64,000 nt of DNA. Source: Arcicella sp034931005 (GTDB lineage: Bacteria > Bacteroidota > Bacteroidia > Cytophagales > Spirosomataceae). The notes under the pieces are model-generated. The model worked only from the letters and a program-made list of their open reading frames with translations, was not told the DNA's origin and did not search any database. Below are positions 52,739 to 62,040 of the stretch, one piece after another. How positions within the stretch are numbered: the stretch's first letter is position 1; each line of letters starts with the position of its first letter. The stretch spans positions 30,578 to 94,577 of the forward strand of contig NZ_JAYGIN010000028.1 of the NCBI RefSeq assembly GCF_034931005.1. The letters run 5' to 3'. A program made the position numbers and the translations under genes.

Positions 52739-54058
52739 ATGAAAAAAATAAAAATATATCTTTTTGCACTATTGGCAGTAGGCTTAGTGTCTTCTTGTGA
52801 ACAAGTGCTTGAGCAAACTCCACAAACAGCCGTTGAAGATAAAATCACGGATGCCTCAACAGCAAGAGCCGTTTTAAATGGTGCTTATAATGGTTTACAA
52901 TCTGCTAACTACATGGGAACTCGCTATACGCTCCTTCCTGATTTAGCGGGTGGAAACCTTCGTCATTCGGGTACTTTTTCAGACTTTGCAGCTATTGCAA
53001 ACCGTTCTGTACTTCCTACTGATAATGCAGGGAGTGTCATGTGGATTCAGATTTATAACTCTATCCAAAGAGCCAACCTTCTGATTAAATTTGTACCTGC
53101 TATCAATGAAGCAGGATTTACAGAAACTGAAAAAAAGCAAATCATTGCCGAAGCAAGAGCATTAAGAGCATTTCACTACTTCAACTTGGTAAGATGGTGG
53201 GGCGGAGTACCAATCGTAACACAACCAACTGATAAAGCTGATGCAAGTTTGAACGTTCCAAGAAATACAGTGGCCGAAGTTTATAAGCAAATCAATGATG
53301 ATTTGGATGCTGCCTCTCCTGATTTGTTGGTTACAAATGCTGCTCGTATTACTAAAAATACAGCATTAGCCATGAAGTGTAGAGCGGCTCTTTACAACAA
53401 AGACTGGGCAAGTGTAAACACTTTAGCTGACCAAATTGTAGCCACAAACAGACACAGTTTAATGCCAAAAACTACCGATGTATTCAACGGCGGACAAGGT
53501 ACTGCTGAAAGTATCTGGGAGCTACAATTTGAAGCAACCAACAGCAATACATTAGCATTTTTCTTATTCTCTACTCAATTGGGAGGAAGAAACGAAATGC
53601 GTCCTTCTCCAAGTTTAACGGCGTTGTATAGCCTTGTTGACAACAGAAGAATATTAACAACTTCTTATGATGTGCAGTTGAAATACTTTAGAGTATCAAC
53701 TGGTACTGACCGCCCTGTAATGTTCCGTTTGGCAGAAGTTTTGCTAAACAAAGCCGAAGCCTTAGCTGAACAAAATAAAGATGCAGATGCTTTGGTACTT
53801 TTGAACAGAATCCGTACTCGTGCAGGTTTAACTGCATCGCCAGCAACTTTGGTTGGACAGGCATTGAAAGATGAAATTTTCTTACAAAGACGTTTAGAGT
53901 TAGCTTTAGAAGGTCACTATTTCTTTGACTTAGTACGTACAGGAAGAGCCGCACAAGCATTAACAAACTGGAATAGTAATCAAGCATTATTACCAATTCC
54001 TGACCGTGAAATGAAGGCAAACCCCGCTTTTGCAGGTCAACAAAATCCTGGATATTAA
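52739..54058 (+). CDS. SusD-like substrate-binding lipoprotein (RagB/SusD family)
   Basis: 439 aa with lipobox LVSSC (Cys20). It has the all-helical TPR-like SusD/RagB fold: DASTARAVLNGAYNGLQ, ARALRAFHYFNLVRWWGGVP and the C-terminal LALEGHYFFDLVRTGRA with the LLPIPDREMKANP end. It is shorter than most SusD proteins (about 500 aa); the middle is compact. It partners with the SusC-like protein just upstream. A terminator follows. Confidence 0.95.
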   Translation: MKKIKIYLFALLAVGLVSSCEQVLEQTPQTAVEDKITDASTARAVLNGAYNGLQSANYMGTRYTLLPDLAGGNLRHSGTFSDFAAIANRSVLPTDNAGSVMWIQIYNSIQRANLLIKFVPAINEAGFTETEKKQIIAEARALRAFHYFNLVRWWGGVPIVTQPTDKADASLNVPRNTVAEVYKQINDDLDAASPDLLVTNAARITKNTALAMKCRAALYNKDWASVNTLADQIVATNRHSLMPKTTDVFNGGQGTAESIWELQFEATNSNTLAFFLFSTQLGGRNEMRPSPSLTALYSLVDNRRILTTSYDVQLKYFRVSTGTDRPVMFRLAEVLLNKAEALAEQNKDADALVLLNRIRTRAGLTASPATLVGQALKDEIFLQRRLELALEGHYFFDLVRTGRAAQALTNWNSNQALLPIPDREMKANPAFAGQQNPGY

Positions 54059-54082
54059 TTTATTACCAGTAATATCAACCCT

Positions 54083-54119
54083 AAAAACCTTCTCGATAAT
54101 TTGTTGAGAAGGTTTTTTT
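54083..54119 (+). terminator. Terminator of the susCD operon
   Basis: AAAAACCTTCTC pairs with GAGAAGGTTTTTT; 12-bp stem with a T run, 24 bp past the susD stop. Confidence 0.92.
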
Positions 54120-54243
54120 ATGTATTTTTTCAGAGAATCAAAATCCAATCGTTATATTTATCGTTATATAATTATCAAGGCAACCTTCATTTATTGAAAC
54201 TTGTCTTGATTGTATAAATTACTTAATGCTTTTACTACTTATC

Positions 54244-56892
54244 ATGAAAAGAAATTTACTCTCAGCCATCTTAATGCTTTGTTATGTGCTTGGCTACGGA
54301 CAAAAAAAAACGGATAGCTTTTCTGCCAAAGGGGTAGAAATTATGTGTCCTGTCCCTGATTTTTCTAAGCCTTATGCTCGTACTTATGTAGCACCTCCGA
54401 TAGAATATCTCCGTAAATTTGATAAAAATGCACGTCCACAAGCTGACCGTTCTAAATTTATCGTTACCTATGTTGACTTCCCTGCCGACGCACAAGCTGC
54501 ATTCCAAAAAGCCGTTGATATATGGCAAGCAATTTTGATTTCTGACGTACCTATCAGGCTGACTGCTCGTTGGGAAAGTTTAGGAAGAAATATCTTAGGT
54601 TCGGCATCAGCAAACTCTTTATATCGTGATTTCCCAGGAGCCAACAAAGCCTTTACTTTCTACCCAATTTCAATGGCAGAAAAAATGGCTCATCAAGAAT
54701 TAAACGGTAATAATCCTGACATTGTAGCTCGATTTAACGCAGACTTTAACTGGTATTTGGGTATTGATGGAAATCCACCAGCCAATCGTCAGGATTTTGT
54801 ATCAACAGTGCTTCATGAAATTGGTCACGGTTTAGGATTCTTTGGTTCTTTAAGACCTTATGATGCAGACGATACTCAAGGCATCATTACGAGTGGCGGT
54901 GTTCCTTATATTTATGACCACTTTGTTGAAAACTTAACTAATCAAAAAATATTAAATACTGATGTTTTTAAAAATCCATCGGTAGAATTATACAAAGCAT
55001 TAACAGGAGGAAATCTTTATGCCAATTCACCTGAAATTTTGAAAAGTAATGATGGTACTCCTGCTCGTTTATATGCTCCAGGTGCATATTCTGCGGGGTC
55101 GAGTTATAGTCACTTAGATGAAACAACGTATAAAACTGGAACAATCAACGCCACTATGACTCCACAGGGAGCAAATGGTGAAGTAAATAATAACCCCGGC
55201 CCCATTGTTTTAGCATTTTTCAGAGAAATGGGTTGGGTTGGTTCTTCAATTAGTCATAAAAGATTTACAGATTTAGAAGACTTAACCAAACCGTTAATTT
55301 TTGACGTAAAAATATTCAGCGATACCACATATAAACCCGAAAGTGTAAAATTATTTTATAGCTTAGGCGATGTAAAAACGGCTGCCACTGAAGTAAAATT
55401 AACTCGCAAAGGCACTTCCAATGATTATACATTCACACTTCCTGCCGATGGTAAAGAAAAAGTGATTTCGTATTATTTCACGGCTGACGATAACGCAGGT
55501 AGAAAACTAATAACTCCTGCACAAGCTCCTGAGACGATTATTACCAAAATCGGAAACTCTACGGCGAGATTTGAAACTCCTTACAAATTCAGGATTGGAG
55601 CAGATACTACCAAACCTGACGTTTCATTTATCAATAATCTATCTTCAATCTTTGTTACCGATACTAAGGTCAATTTACCAAGTATGTCGGCGTTTGACAA
55701 TATTGGCATTGATACTGCCTATGTTGAATATCAAGTAGATGGTAAAACAATTCCATCATTTGGTTTAACAAGAGGAGATGCTTTTGAATTAATTTCAGGT
55801 GGTTTTGGAAATAGCTTTTCTGGCACATTTGACTTTACTTCTTTAGGACTGAAAGGTGGAGAAAAAATCTCATACCGTGTAATTGTTCAAGATAAATCGA
55901 AAGCAAAAAACAAGGTAATTTTCCCAAAAACAGGTTATTATGATATTCAAGTTCAAAAAGTATTGGCAGCAGTTAGCAAATACACAACTGATTTTGAATC
56001 AACCCCGAAAGAAGATTTCTTCTTAAAAGGCTTTGCCGTAAAAACATTTAGTAATGCTGGAACTGCTTTACAAACAGACCACCCTTATGCGGATGGTTCT
56101 GAAAATCTATATCCAAATTCTACTTCTGACTTTTATACAAATTCAACAGTTAGTTTATTAAAACCAATTATTGTTAGAAGTGATACCGCTAATATTTATT
56201 TCGACGAAATTGCCTTAGTGGAACCTAGTGAAGATGGATTAGCTTTTCAAAGTAACGGAGCCGTAAACCGTAACTTTTTTGATTTTGTTATTGTGGAAGG
56301 TTCAAAAGATGGCGGAAAAACATGGAAATGGTTTCAAGATGGTTGGGACTGCAATGCTCAAACAGTTTGGAGAAAGGCTTGGGATAGCAATATTGATGCT
56401 AATGGAAACTCTTTGGCAGTTGCCGATGCCAGTATGTACAAACCTCGTGTAATTGATATGCTGAAATCTGGTGATTTTAAAGGTGGTGACCAAATCTTAA
56501 TCCGTTTCAGAATGTTAGCTGACGTAGGTGGATATGGTTGGGGCTGGACAATTGATAACTTAAATATTCAAGGAAATAACCCAAGACCTACCGTCGTAGC
56601 AAAACCGTTGGCAAATGAGCCAACTGTTGAAGCGGTCGATTTTAAATTAACGCCTAATCCAAGTACAACGGGACAATTTTTGTTAACAGCAAAATTTGAA
56701 AAAACAGTAGGAAATGTAACGCTTTCGGTAGGAACTTTATCTGGAAATGAAATTTCAACAATGGAGTTTCAAGGAGTAAGAAGAGAATTAAACCAAGTAG
56801 TTGACCTTTCTCGTTTTGTGGGTGGTACTTATCTTATCCGTATGCAAGCAGGCGATGAAACCATTGTGCGGAAAGCGGTTTATGTAAAATAA
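54244..56892 (+). CDS. Secreted metalloprotease-like protein with type IX sorting domain
   Basis: 882 aa from ATG 54244 (another ATG lies six codons earlier). A signal peptide (1-20) precedes an N-terminal region with the zinc motif HEIGHGLGF (His191, Glu192, His195) and a possible Met-turn (NATMTPQGANG). The third ligand of the usual HExxHxxGxxH is not a histidine: position 201 is Gly. Then come two Ig-like domains (about 345-570), a jelly-roll/MAM-like region with DGGKTWKWFQDGWD and a C-terminal type IX secretion domain (LTPNPSTTGQFLL to VRKAVYVK). It is probably surface-attached or secreted and may release peptides for the SusCD pair upstream. Confidence 0.83.
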   Translation: MKRNLLSAILMLCYVLGYGQKKTDSFSAKGVEIMCPVPDFSKPYARTYVAPPIEYLRKFDKNARPQADRSKFIVTYVDFPADAQAAFQKAVDIWQAILISDVPIRLTARWESLGRNILGSASANSLYRDFPGANKAFTFYPISMAEKMAHQELNGNNPDIVARFNADFNWYLGIDGNPPANRQDFVSTVLHEIGHGLGFFGSLRPYDADDTQGIITSGGVPYIYDHFVENLTNQKILNTDVFKNPSVELYKALTGGNLYANSPEILKSNDGTPARLYAPGAYSAGSSYSHLDETTYKTGTINATMTPQGANGEVNNNPGPIVLAFFREMGWVGSSISHKRFTDLEDLTKPLIFDVKIFSDTTYKPESVKLFYSLGDVKTAATEVKLTRKGTSNDYTFTLPADGKEKVISYYFTADDNAGRKLITPAQAPETIITKIGNSTARFETPYKFRIGADTTKPDVSFINNLSSIFVTDTKVNLPSMSAFDNIGIDTAYVEYQVDGKTIPSFGLTRGDAFELISGGFGNSFSGTFDFTSLGLKGGEKISYRVIVQDKSKAKNKVIFPKTGYYDIQVQKVLAAVSKYTTDFESTPKEDFFLKGFAVKTFSNAGTALQTDHPYADGSENLYPNSTSDFYTNSTVSLLKPIIVRSDTANIYFDEIALVEPSEDGLAFQSNGAVNRNFFDFVIVEGSKDGGKTWKWFQDGWDCNAQTVWRKAWDSNIDANGNSLAVADASMYKPRVIDMLKSGDFKGGDQILIRFRMLADVGGYGWGWTIDNLNIQGNNPRPTVVAKPLANEPTVEAVDFKLTPNPSTTGQFLLTAKFEKTVGNVTLSVGTLSGNEISTMEFQGVRRELNQVVDLSRFVGGTYLIRMQAGDETIVRKAVYVK

Positions 56893-56906
56893 GCATATTT
56901 TTAAGT

Positions 56907-56968
56907 AAAAAGGGAAAGAGTTGAAATTGTAGAATGATAAATATTCTAATTTCAACTCTTTCCCTTTT
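56907..56968 (+). terminator. Terminator before accD
   Basis: Perfect 21-bp arms (core AAAGGGAAAGAGTTGAAAT) with an inner TAGAAT/ATTCTA pair and a TTTTCTTTTTT tail. The accD -7 element begins 12 bp later. Confidence 0.9.
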
Positions 56969-56979
56969 CTTTTTTAGCT

Positions 56980-56994
56980 TATCTTTGCAGTCCG
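56980..56994 (+). promoter_or_regulatory. accD promoter with extended start motif
   Basis: TATCTTTG at 56980-56987 continues to TTTGCAGTCCG (56984-56994), the same 11-mer as at the ribosomal cluster promoter. The -33 TTTC near 56959 is weak. The start point would be near 56993, 65 bp before the ATG. Confidence 0.65.
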
Positions 56995-57057
56995 TTATTT
57001 GTTACCTGTTATTTTCAAAAATCATTGAAAATAACAAACACCCAAACTACTAAAAAT

Positions 57058-57900
57058 ATGTCTTGGTTTACCAGAAAAGATAAGGGTATCCTAACCCCAA
57101 CAGAATCAAAACGTGAAGCTCCAGACGGACTTTGGTATCAATGTCCTTCGTGCAAAAAAGCGATGCACACTCGTGAACATCGTTTATTGGCTTACACTTG
57201 TTCAAATTGCAATTACCACGAAAAAATAGGCTCTCAAGAGTATTTTGAGCTACTTTTTGACCAAACAAAATATACTGAACTTGATGCCATGTTATCATCA
57301 GGCGACCCTTTGAACTTTGTGGATACCAAAAAATATCCAGATAGAATCAGGGCTACTGAAAAGAAAACAGGCTTGAAAGATGCCGTAAGAACAGCACACG
57401 GAAAAATGAATGATGCTGACATTGTGATTTCTGCTATGGACTTTTCTTTCATCGGTGGTTCGATGGGTTCAGTAGTGGGTGAGAAAATCGCAAGAGGAAT
57501 TGATTATGCTTTGGAACACAAAATCCCATTTTTGATGATTTCAAAGTCGGGTGGAGCCAGAATGATGGAAGCAGGTTTTTCATTAATGCAAATGGCAAAA
57601 ACTTCAGCAAAATTAGCGTTATTAGCAGAAGCAGGAATTCCTTATATTTCTCTTTTGACTGACCCTACAACGGGTGGTGTAACGGCTTCTTATGCCATGT
57701 TAGGCGATTTTAACATTTCTGAACCTGGTGCATTAATCGGTTTTGCAGGCCCACGTGTCATCCGTGAAACAATTGGTAAAGACCTTCCAAAAGGCTTCCA
57801 AAGTGCCGAATTCGTATTAGAACACGGTTTCTTAGATTTTATCGTTGATAGAAAAGATTTAAAAGACAAACTTTCTTCTTTATTGGGAATGTTAGCTTAG
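57058..57900 (+). CDS. accD: Acetyl-CoA carboxylase carboxyltransferase subunit beta
   Basis: 280 aa from ATG 57058; an in-frame TTG 11 codons earlier lies in the leader and is less likely. The N-terminal four-cysteine zinc ribbon uses Cys29, Cys32, Cys48 and Cys51 (CPSCKKAM and TCSNC). The crotonase-like carboxyltransferase fold follows, with MDFSFIGGSMGSVVGEKIAR, KSGGARMMEAGFSLMQM and GFAGPRVIRETIG. With AccA it makes malonyl-CoA for fatty acid synthesis. The neighbours are unrelated. Confidence 0.96.
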   Translation: MSWFTRKDKGILTPTESKREAPDGLWYQCPSCKKAMHTREHRLLAYTCSNCNYHEKIGSQEYFELLFDQTKYTELDAMLSSGDPLNFVDTKKYPDRIRATEKKTGLKDAVRTAHGKMNDADIVISAMDFSFIGGSMGSVVGEKIARGIDYALEHKIPFLMISKSGGARMMEAGFSLMQMAKTSAKLALLAEAGIPYISLLTDPTTGGVTASYAMLGDFNISEPGALIGFAGPRVIRETIGKDLPKGFQSAEFVLEHGFLDFIVDRKDLKDKLSSLLGMLA

Positions 57901-57902
57901 AA

Positions 57903-57975
57903 GGAGAAAAGAGTAAAGAATAATGGGGAAAGAGTAAATCATTACTTCTATCCCCATTACTCCTAACTCATCCCC
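57903..57975. repeat. GGGGAAAGAGTAA-word dyad after accD
   Basis: The words GAAAAGAGTAAAGAATAATGG and GGAAAGAGTAAATC face TATCCCCATTACTCC and CCCCCATTACTCTC. Between convergent accD and the HMA gene it probably terminates both. Confidence 0.72.
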
Positions 57976-57977
57976 CA

Positions 57978-58325
57978 TTACTCTCTCATTCCTCCTTTCT
58001 TGCAACAACCTGGTAATTTTTCATAGCCAACTGGGTCAGCTACTAATTCATCAGCATCATAACCAACTGCTGAAATTGCTTTTTTGATTTTTTCTACTGA
58101 TGTCTTCTTTGGATTAAAAATTACCGTAGTGACTTTATCTTTACTGTCCAAATCTACACTCGACTCCATTACGCCCTTCGTAAATGCTAATTTTTTCTCA
58201 ATGGTTTCTTTACATTGCTCACAAATAGCAGATGTTTTGATTTTTACTGTTTCAGACTTTGGTTTATCAGCAAACGTAATAGCTGACACGAATAACATAA
58301 CGAATAAAATGAGGTTCTTTTTCAT
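57978..58325 (-). CDS. Secreted heavy-metal-associated (HMA) domain protein
   Basis: 115 aa. A signal peptide (1-19) precedes an HMA fold with the metal-binding ICEQCKETIEKKL (Cys35, Cys38; the usual GMxCxxC is here SAICEQC), a ferredoxin-like middle and a C-terminal LPGCCKKGG with Cys107/108. It probably carries Cu(I) or a similar soft metal in the periplasm. It is the last gene of the leftward metal operon, after the MauE-type fusion. Confidence 0.88.
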   Translation of the reverse strand: MKKNLILFVMLFVSAITFADKPKSETVKIKTSAICEQCKETIEKKLAFTKGVMESSVDLDSKDKVTTVIFNPKKTSVEKIKKAISAVGYDADELVADPVGYEKLPGCCKKGGMRE

Positions 58326-58353
58326 GATAATTTATTTTTAAGTAATTGATAAT

Positions 58354-58497
58354 AAGTAGGACAGGTTTTCAACCTGTCTCAGAGTAATAAACAAGTAGGA
58401 CAAGTTTCCAACCTGTCTCAGAGTAATAAATAAGTAAAACAGGTTTCCAATCTGTTTCAAAATGGTGATTTAGACAGGTTGGAAACCTGTCCTACTT
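58354..58497. repeat. 39-bp tandem repeat with CAGGTT palindromes
   Basis: Three units start at 58356, 58395 and 58434 (period 39), each with GTAGGACAGGTTTTCAACCTG-like palindromes and the filler TCTCAGAGTAATAAA. An inverted copy (ACAGGTTGGAAACCTGTCC) closes the array at 58474-58497, next to the stop of the HMA-MauE gene. The third unit has drifted (AAAACAGG). It lies inside the metal operon. Confidence 0.93.
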
Positions 58498-59229
58498 TCA
58501 CAAATTCAACAAGATAATCCCTATTAAAACCATCAATGAGTTTTCAATAATCGTGACTGTACTCATTGGTAAATTAAAGACCGTTCCCAAACACGCACAA
58601 CGAATTTTACGCTTATCCACCACACTCTGAATTACTCCCAACGCTCCGAATGCCATAATGATAATATCCGCCCAATAAACTAATTGCGGTTGGAAGTGAA
58701 CTAAACAGAGCAAGCCTAATGCCAATTCGATGAAAGGATAAACTTTACCGTAAAAAGGGACTTTTGCCGCTAATAAATCATACATTTGGAAGCTTTCGGC
58801 GAAGGCTTTTACATCTAATAATTTAAAAAATGAAAAGACTAAAAAGAAACCTGTCATAAAATTATGCAGAAACATTTTTAGCTGAAAATGCTCCATTGCG
58901 TAAATTCCTGCATGAAAAGATGTCAAAAAACTCACCAATGAAATCATACCTGTAATCAACAAAAGTGGATAATATTGGCTTGTCCATGATTTGTTTTCTG
59001 TTATTACCTCATTTACAATTGGATTCGTAACAAAAGCATATTTGGTATGTGGTTTTAAGGTTTCTATAATTTTGTCGTTAGATAGTTTTTCTTCTGTTTC
59101 AATTACAACTGAATTATCCGAAAATTTTGCAACGACTGACTTTACACTTGGAATTTGAGAAAAAACGTGTTGTATTTTATACTCACAGGCTTCGCAAGTC
59201 ATGCCTGATATATTGAATTGTTGTGTCAT
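58498..59229 (-). CDS. HMA domain fused to MauE/DoxX-like membrane protein
   Basis: 243 aa from ATG 59227-59229; the frame extends 13 codons into a palindromic repeat, which I exclude. The N-terminal HMA domain (1-70) has GMTCEACEYK with Cys12 and Cys15. About four transmembrane helices (about 80-240) follow, of the MauE/DoxX type, including a CACLG motif at Cys211 and Cys213 similar to the CxCxG of MauE proteins. It is likely an inner-membrane metal or redox partner of the TonB receptor upstream. The combination of a cytosolic or periplasmic metal domain with MauE is seen in Bacteroidetes; its mechanism is not known to me. Confidence 0.82.
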   Translation of the reverse strand: MTQQFNISGMTCEACEYKIQHVFSQIPSVKSVVAKFSDNSVVIETEEKLSNDKIIETLKPHTKYAFVTNPIVNEVITENKSWTSQYYPLLLITGMISLVSFLTSFHAGIYAMEHFQLKMFLHNFMTGFFLVFSFFKLLDVKAFAESFQMYDLLAAKVPFYGKVYPFIELALGLLCLVHFQPQLVYWADIIIMAFGALGVIQSVVDKRKIRCACLGTVFNLPMSTVTIIENSLMVLIGIILLNL

Positions 59230-59234
59230 TTTTT

Positions 59235-59294
59235 GTAGTGGCGTATCGCATACGCCATTTTTATCCATAATTGGCGTATGCGATACGCCACTAC
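59235..59294. repeat. Nested palindrome GTAGTGGCGTATCGCATACGCC
   Basis: Two perfect 22-bp arms (59235-59256 and 59273-59294) form a hairpin with a 16-nt loop, and each arm is itself a palindrome (GGCGTAT-CGC-ATACGCC). It fills the 67-bp gap between the TonB receptor gene and the HMA-MauE gene. Confidence 0.95.
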
Positions 59295-59296
59295 TT

Positions 59297-61534
59297 TTAT
59301 TTAATTTTATACCTCATTCCTACGTAAACCATTCTTCCAATGACGGGTCCCCAAACCATTGAGGCATCAAAGTTTTTACTGAAAGGGTCTTTTGCAGATA
59401 ATATTGGGTCTTTTTGGGTGAAATTATTCAAATTCTCCCCTCCTACGTACATTTCCCATTTATAAAAAGCCTTCGTTATTTGGGCATTTATATTTGAAAA
59501 GGCAGGAGCAAATACCGTCGGAGAAGTGACAGAATGCACGTGTCCTTCTGCAAAATCAGGAATTCTTCGCTTTCCATTCCATTGCCAAGTGATGTCAAAT
59601 TTCCATTTATCGTACTTTGTAGCGTATCCCAAATTCAATAAAAATCTATCACGATTTACAAACTGTTTGGGCAACAAAGTCAATTCTCCCGAAGGCGTAA
59701 CTACGTCATTTTGAACATCAAAAACACGGTAGGCTAATTTCACGTCCATTCTTTTCATTGGAGTATAATTTATTTCTGCCTGAAAACTATTAGAAAATGA
59801 GCGACCTTTCAGATTATACAGTTTTACATAATCGGCATTTTCCATGTCAACAATGAGTTGATTCTGAAAATCGGTTCGATACGCATCTAAAATCAGCGTT
59901 CCTTTTTGTCCAAAAAGGTAAAAATCATTACTTAAACTAATACCAAAATTCCAAGACTCTTCAGGTCTAATTACCTCATTGACAGACAATTGTCGAGAAT
60001 TAACTAACATTCCAAAATTCTCCGAAATGGCATTTGGCATTCTCCAACCTTTGCCTGCACTCAAACGCAAAGCTGAATTGGGCGAAACATCATATTTCAA
60101 ATGAAATCTTGGTGTAAAGCGTGTACCGTAAAGATTATGAAAATCTACTCTACCACCAATGACAACCGTCAATTTGTCTGGAATTGTCTCTGTATATTCC
60201 AAAAATGCCCCAGGAACTGACTCTGTTCTTTTGAAAGTTGAATCAATATATTTTTCATTGTAATCGTCCAACAAATAACTTAAACCCGCTTTGTATTGAT
60301 GATTCGTATTGTCAATAATATTCTGATAAATCAAATTGGTATAAATACTTTTTTGCGTTCCTGTGTAATTTTTAAAGCCAAAATACGAAACATTATCATG
60401 GACTAAACCATTGATAATCAAACCTAAACCTTGATACGGTTTCGACTGATAAAGTTTTGCGGTTTTACTAAAAAACTCATAACGTTGGGTTTTGCTACCA
60501 AAACCATAAAACTTGCCAGAATTTCTATCTGTATCAGGATTAAAATTGACTTGTCCGCCCGTTCTATCTTCATAAAGTGCTTTTACACCAAAAGAAGCCA
60601 TCATTTTATCCGATTGGTACTTCCAACGATTAATTCCATTAAACTGCGTATAAAGTGGTAAATCTAAAAAACCATCGCTATTTTGGTCTAATTTCGTTTG
60701 CAAAGTGCTGGCGTGTGTGAGCAAACCAACCGACCATTTTTTATTGATTTTATTGGCTAAATTCAAATTAATTTCTCCCCTACCTTGACTACTTCCATAG
60801 GCATTCAGATATAATTTTTCTGCCATATCAGGCTTTGCTAATTCTATATTTAAAGCTCCTGTCATAGATTCGTAGCCATTTACTACCGAACCCGCACCTT
60901 TTGCCACATCAATGGAAGCCAACCAAGTACCAGGAATATAATTGAGCCCAAAAGCGGTATTTAAACCTCTAATAGCAGGGATATTTTCTACGTTCGTTTG
61001 AATATAATTTCCAGAAAGACCCAATAATTGAATTTGTTTTGAACCCGTAATCGCATCCGAATAACTCACCGAAACCGAAGCATTCGTCTCAAAACTTTCC
61101 GAAAGATTACAGCAAGCGGCTTTGGCAAGTGCTTTTGTCGTGATAATTTCGGTATGGATTGGATTCATTCTGTCCACAGTTGTAGCTTCACTTTTTACGA
61201 CAACCTCCTGTAAATCTGAATTTTGCGTAGTCAAATAAATCGTTACAAAATCTAAAGAATGAACCATTAAGGTATCCGTTTTGTAACCTACTGAACTAAC
61301 GATTAATTGATGATTTTGCGGAGATTTAAGAAGCGTAAATTCTCCTTTTGCATCGGTTGAAGTGCCATTTTTAGCATTTTCCCAGCGTAGATTTGCTCCG
61401 ATGATTGGTTCTGTTTTCCCATCTGATTTTTTATCAATGACGATTCCTCTAACACTTTCCGTTTGAGAAAACACCTTTGACGAAATCAACAACAAACTGA
61501 AAAACAGTATATTATACAATATTCTTGTGTTCAT
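59297..61534 (-). CDS. TonB-dependent receptor of the metal operon
   Basis: 745 aa from ATG 61532-61534. The signal peptide (1-24, ISSKVFSQ) is followed by CarboxypepD_reg (about 28-110) and a plug with ALAKAACCNLSESFETNASV, which holds two adjacent cysteines, then SVVNGYESMTGALNIELAK. The barrel ends VYVGMRYKIK. The plug wording is a distinct bacteroidete receptor type. With HMA and cysteine-pair proteins on both sides, a metal ion (copper is a guess) or metallophore is the likely cargo. Confidence 0.9.
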   Translation of the reverse strand: MNTRILYNILFFSLLLISSKVFSQTESVRGIVIDKKSDGKTEPIIGANLRWENAKNGTSTDAKGEFTLLKSPQNHQLIVSSVGYKTDTLMVHSLDFVTIYLTTQNSDLQEVVVKSEATTVDRMNPIHTEIITTKALAKAACCNLSESFETNASVSVSYSDAITGSKQIQLLGLSGNYIQTNVENIPAIRGLNTAFGLNYIPGTWLASIDVAKGAGSVVNGYESMTGALNIELAKPDMAEKLYLNAYGSSQGRGEINLNLANKINKKWSVGLLTHASTLQTKLDQNSDGFLDLPLYTQFNGINRWKYQSDKMMASFGVKALYEDRTGGQVNFNPDTDRNSGKFYGFGSKTQRYEFFSKTAKLYQSKPYQGLGLIINGLVHDNVSYFGFKNYTGTQKSIYTNLIYQNIIDNTNHQYKAGLSYLLDDYNEKYIDSTFKRTESVPGAFLEYTETIPDKLTVVIGGRVDFHNLYGTRFTPRFHLKYDVSPNSALRLSAGKGWRMPNAISENFGMLVNSRQLSVNEVIRPEESWNFGISLSNDFYLFGQKGTLILDAYRTDFQNQLIVDMENADYVKLYNLKGRSFSNSFQAEINYTPMKRMDVKLAYRVFDVQNDVVTPSGELTLLPKQFVNRDRFLLNLGYATKYDKWKFDITWQWNGKRRIPDFAEGHVHSVTSPTVFAPAFSNINAQITKAFYKWEMYVGGENLNNFTQKDPILSAKDPFSKNFDASMVWGPVIGRMVYVGMRYKIK

Positions 61535-61601
61535 GAATTTAATTTTTAGATAGCGACAAGCCCTATCAGTTCTCACTTTATTAAAAATAATGGAGAGAAA
61601 A

Positions 61602-62033
61602 TCAAATTAAGAAAGACTGAATACGCACGAGAATATCTCGACCAGTAAGTGGAGGGGCTGAATTTGAATAGTGAAGCGTATTAAACGAAATAGCTTCTTT
61701 TATACGCTCAAAAGCATAAACAAAAGAAGATGTTGGTAAATAAGGTTGTAATTCAAAATTACATTTCACCTTTATACTTTGCGAAGCATTCGGACTGATT
61801 TTATAATGTGATACTTTATCAGAACAACATTTCCCCCTTTTTAGAATCGTTTTTTTTGAATATTCTTTATTACTTTTTTTGAAAGAGCAACAAGTTTTCT
61901 TAGGGATAGATAATGAATAGATTTTTGCTCCTTTAATTTTACAAAAATGCTCGTACATTGCAAATCCAGTGCTGGCAAATAGCACTTGAAAAGCCATGAA
62001 AAGGCAAAATATGCGAGTTAAAAATATTTTCAT
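61602..62033 (-). CDS. HYC_CC_PP-like cysteine-rich secreted protein
   Basis: 143 aa from ATG 62031-62033; the frame is open 32 codons further but crosses the promoter. A signal peptide (1-25) precedes a mature part with EHFCKIKG (His29, Cys31), two CC pairs (Cys48/49 and Cys69/70) and a C-terminal SAPPLTGRDILVRIQSFLI tail (Pro127/128), the HYC, CC and PP pattern of this bacteroidete family. Its role is unknown; metal binding is likely. It is the first gene of the metal operon, 67 bp before the TonB receptor gene. Confidence 0.8.
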   Translation of the reverse strand: MKIFLTRIFCLFMAFQVLFASTGFAMYEHFCKIKGAKIYSLSIPKKTCCSFKKSNKEYSKKTILKRGKCCSDKVSHYKISPNASQSIKVKCNFELQPYLPTSSFVYAFERIKEAISFNTLHYSNSAPPLTGRDILVRIQSFLI

Positions 62034-62040
62034 TATATTG

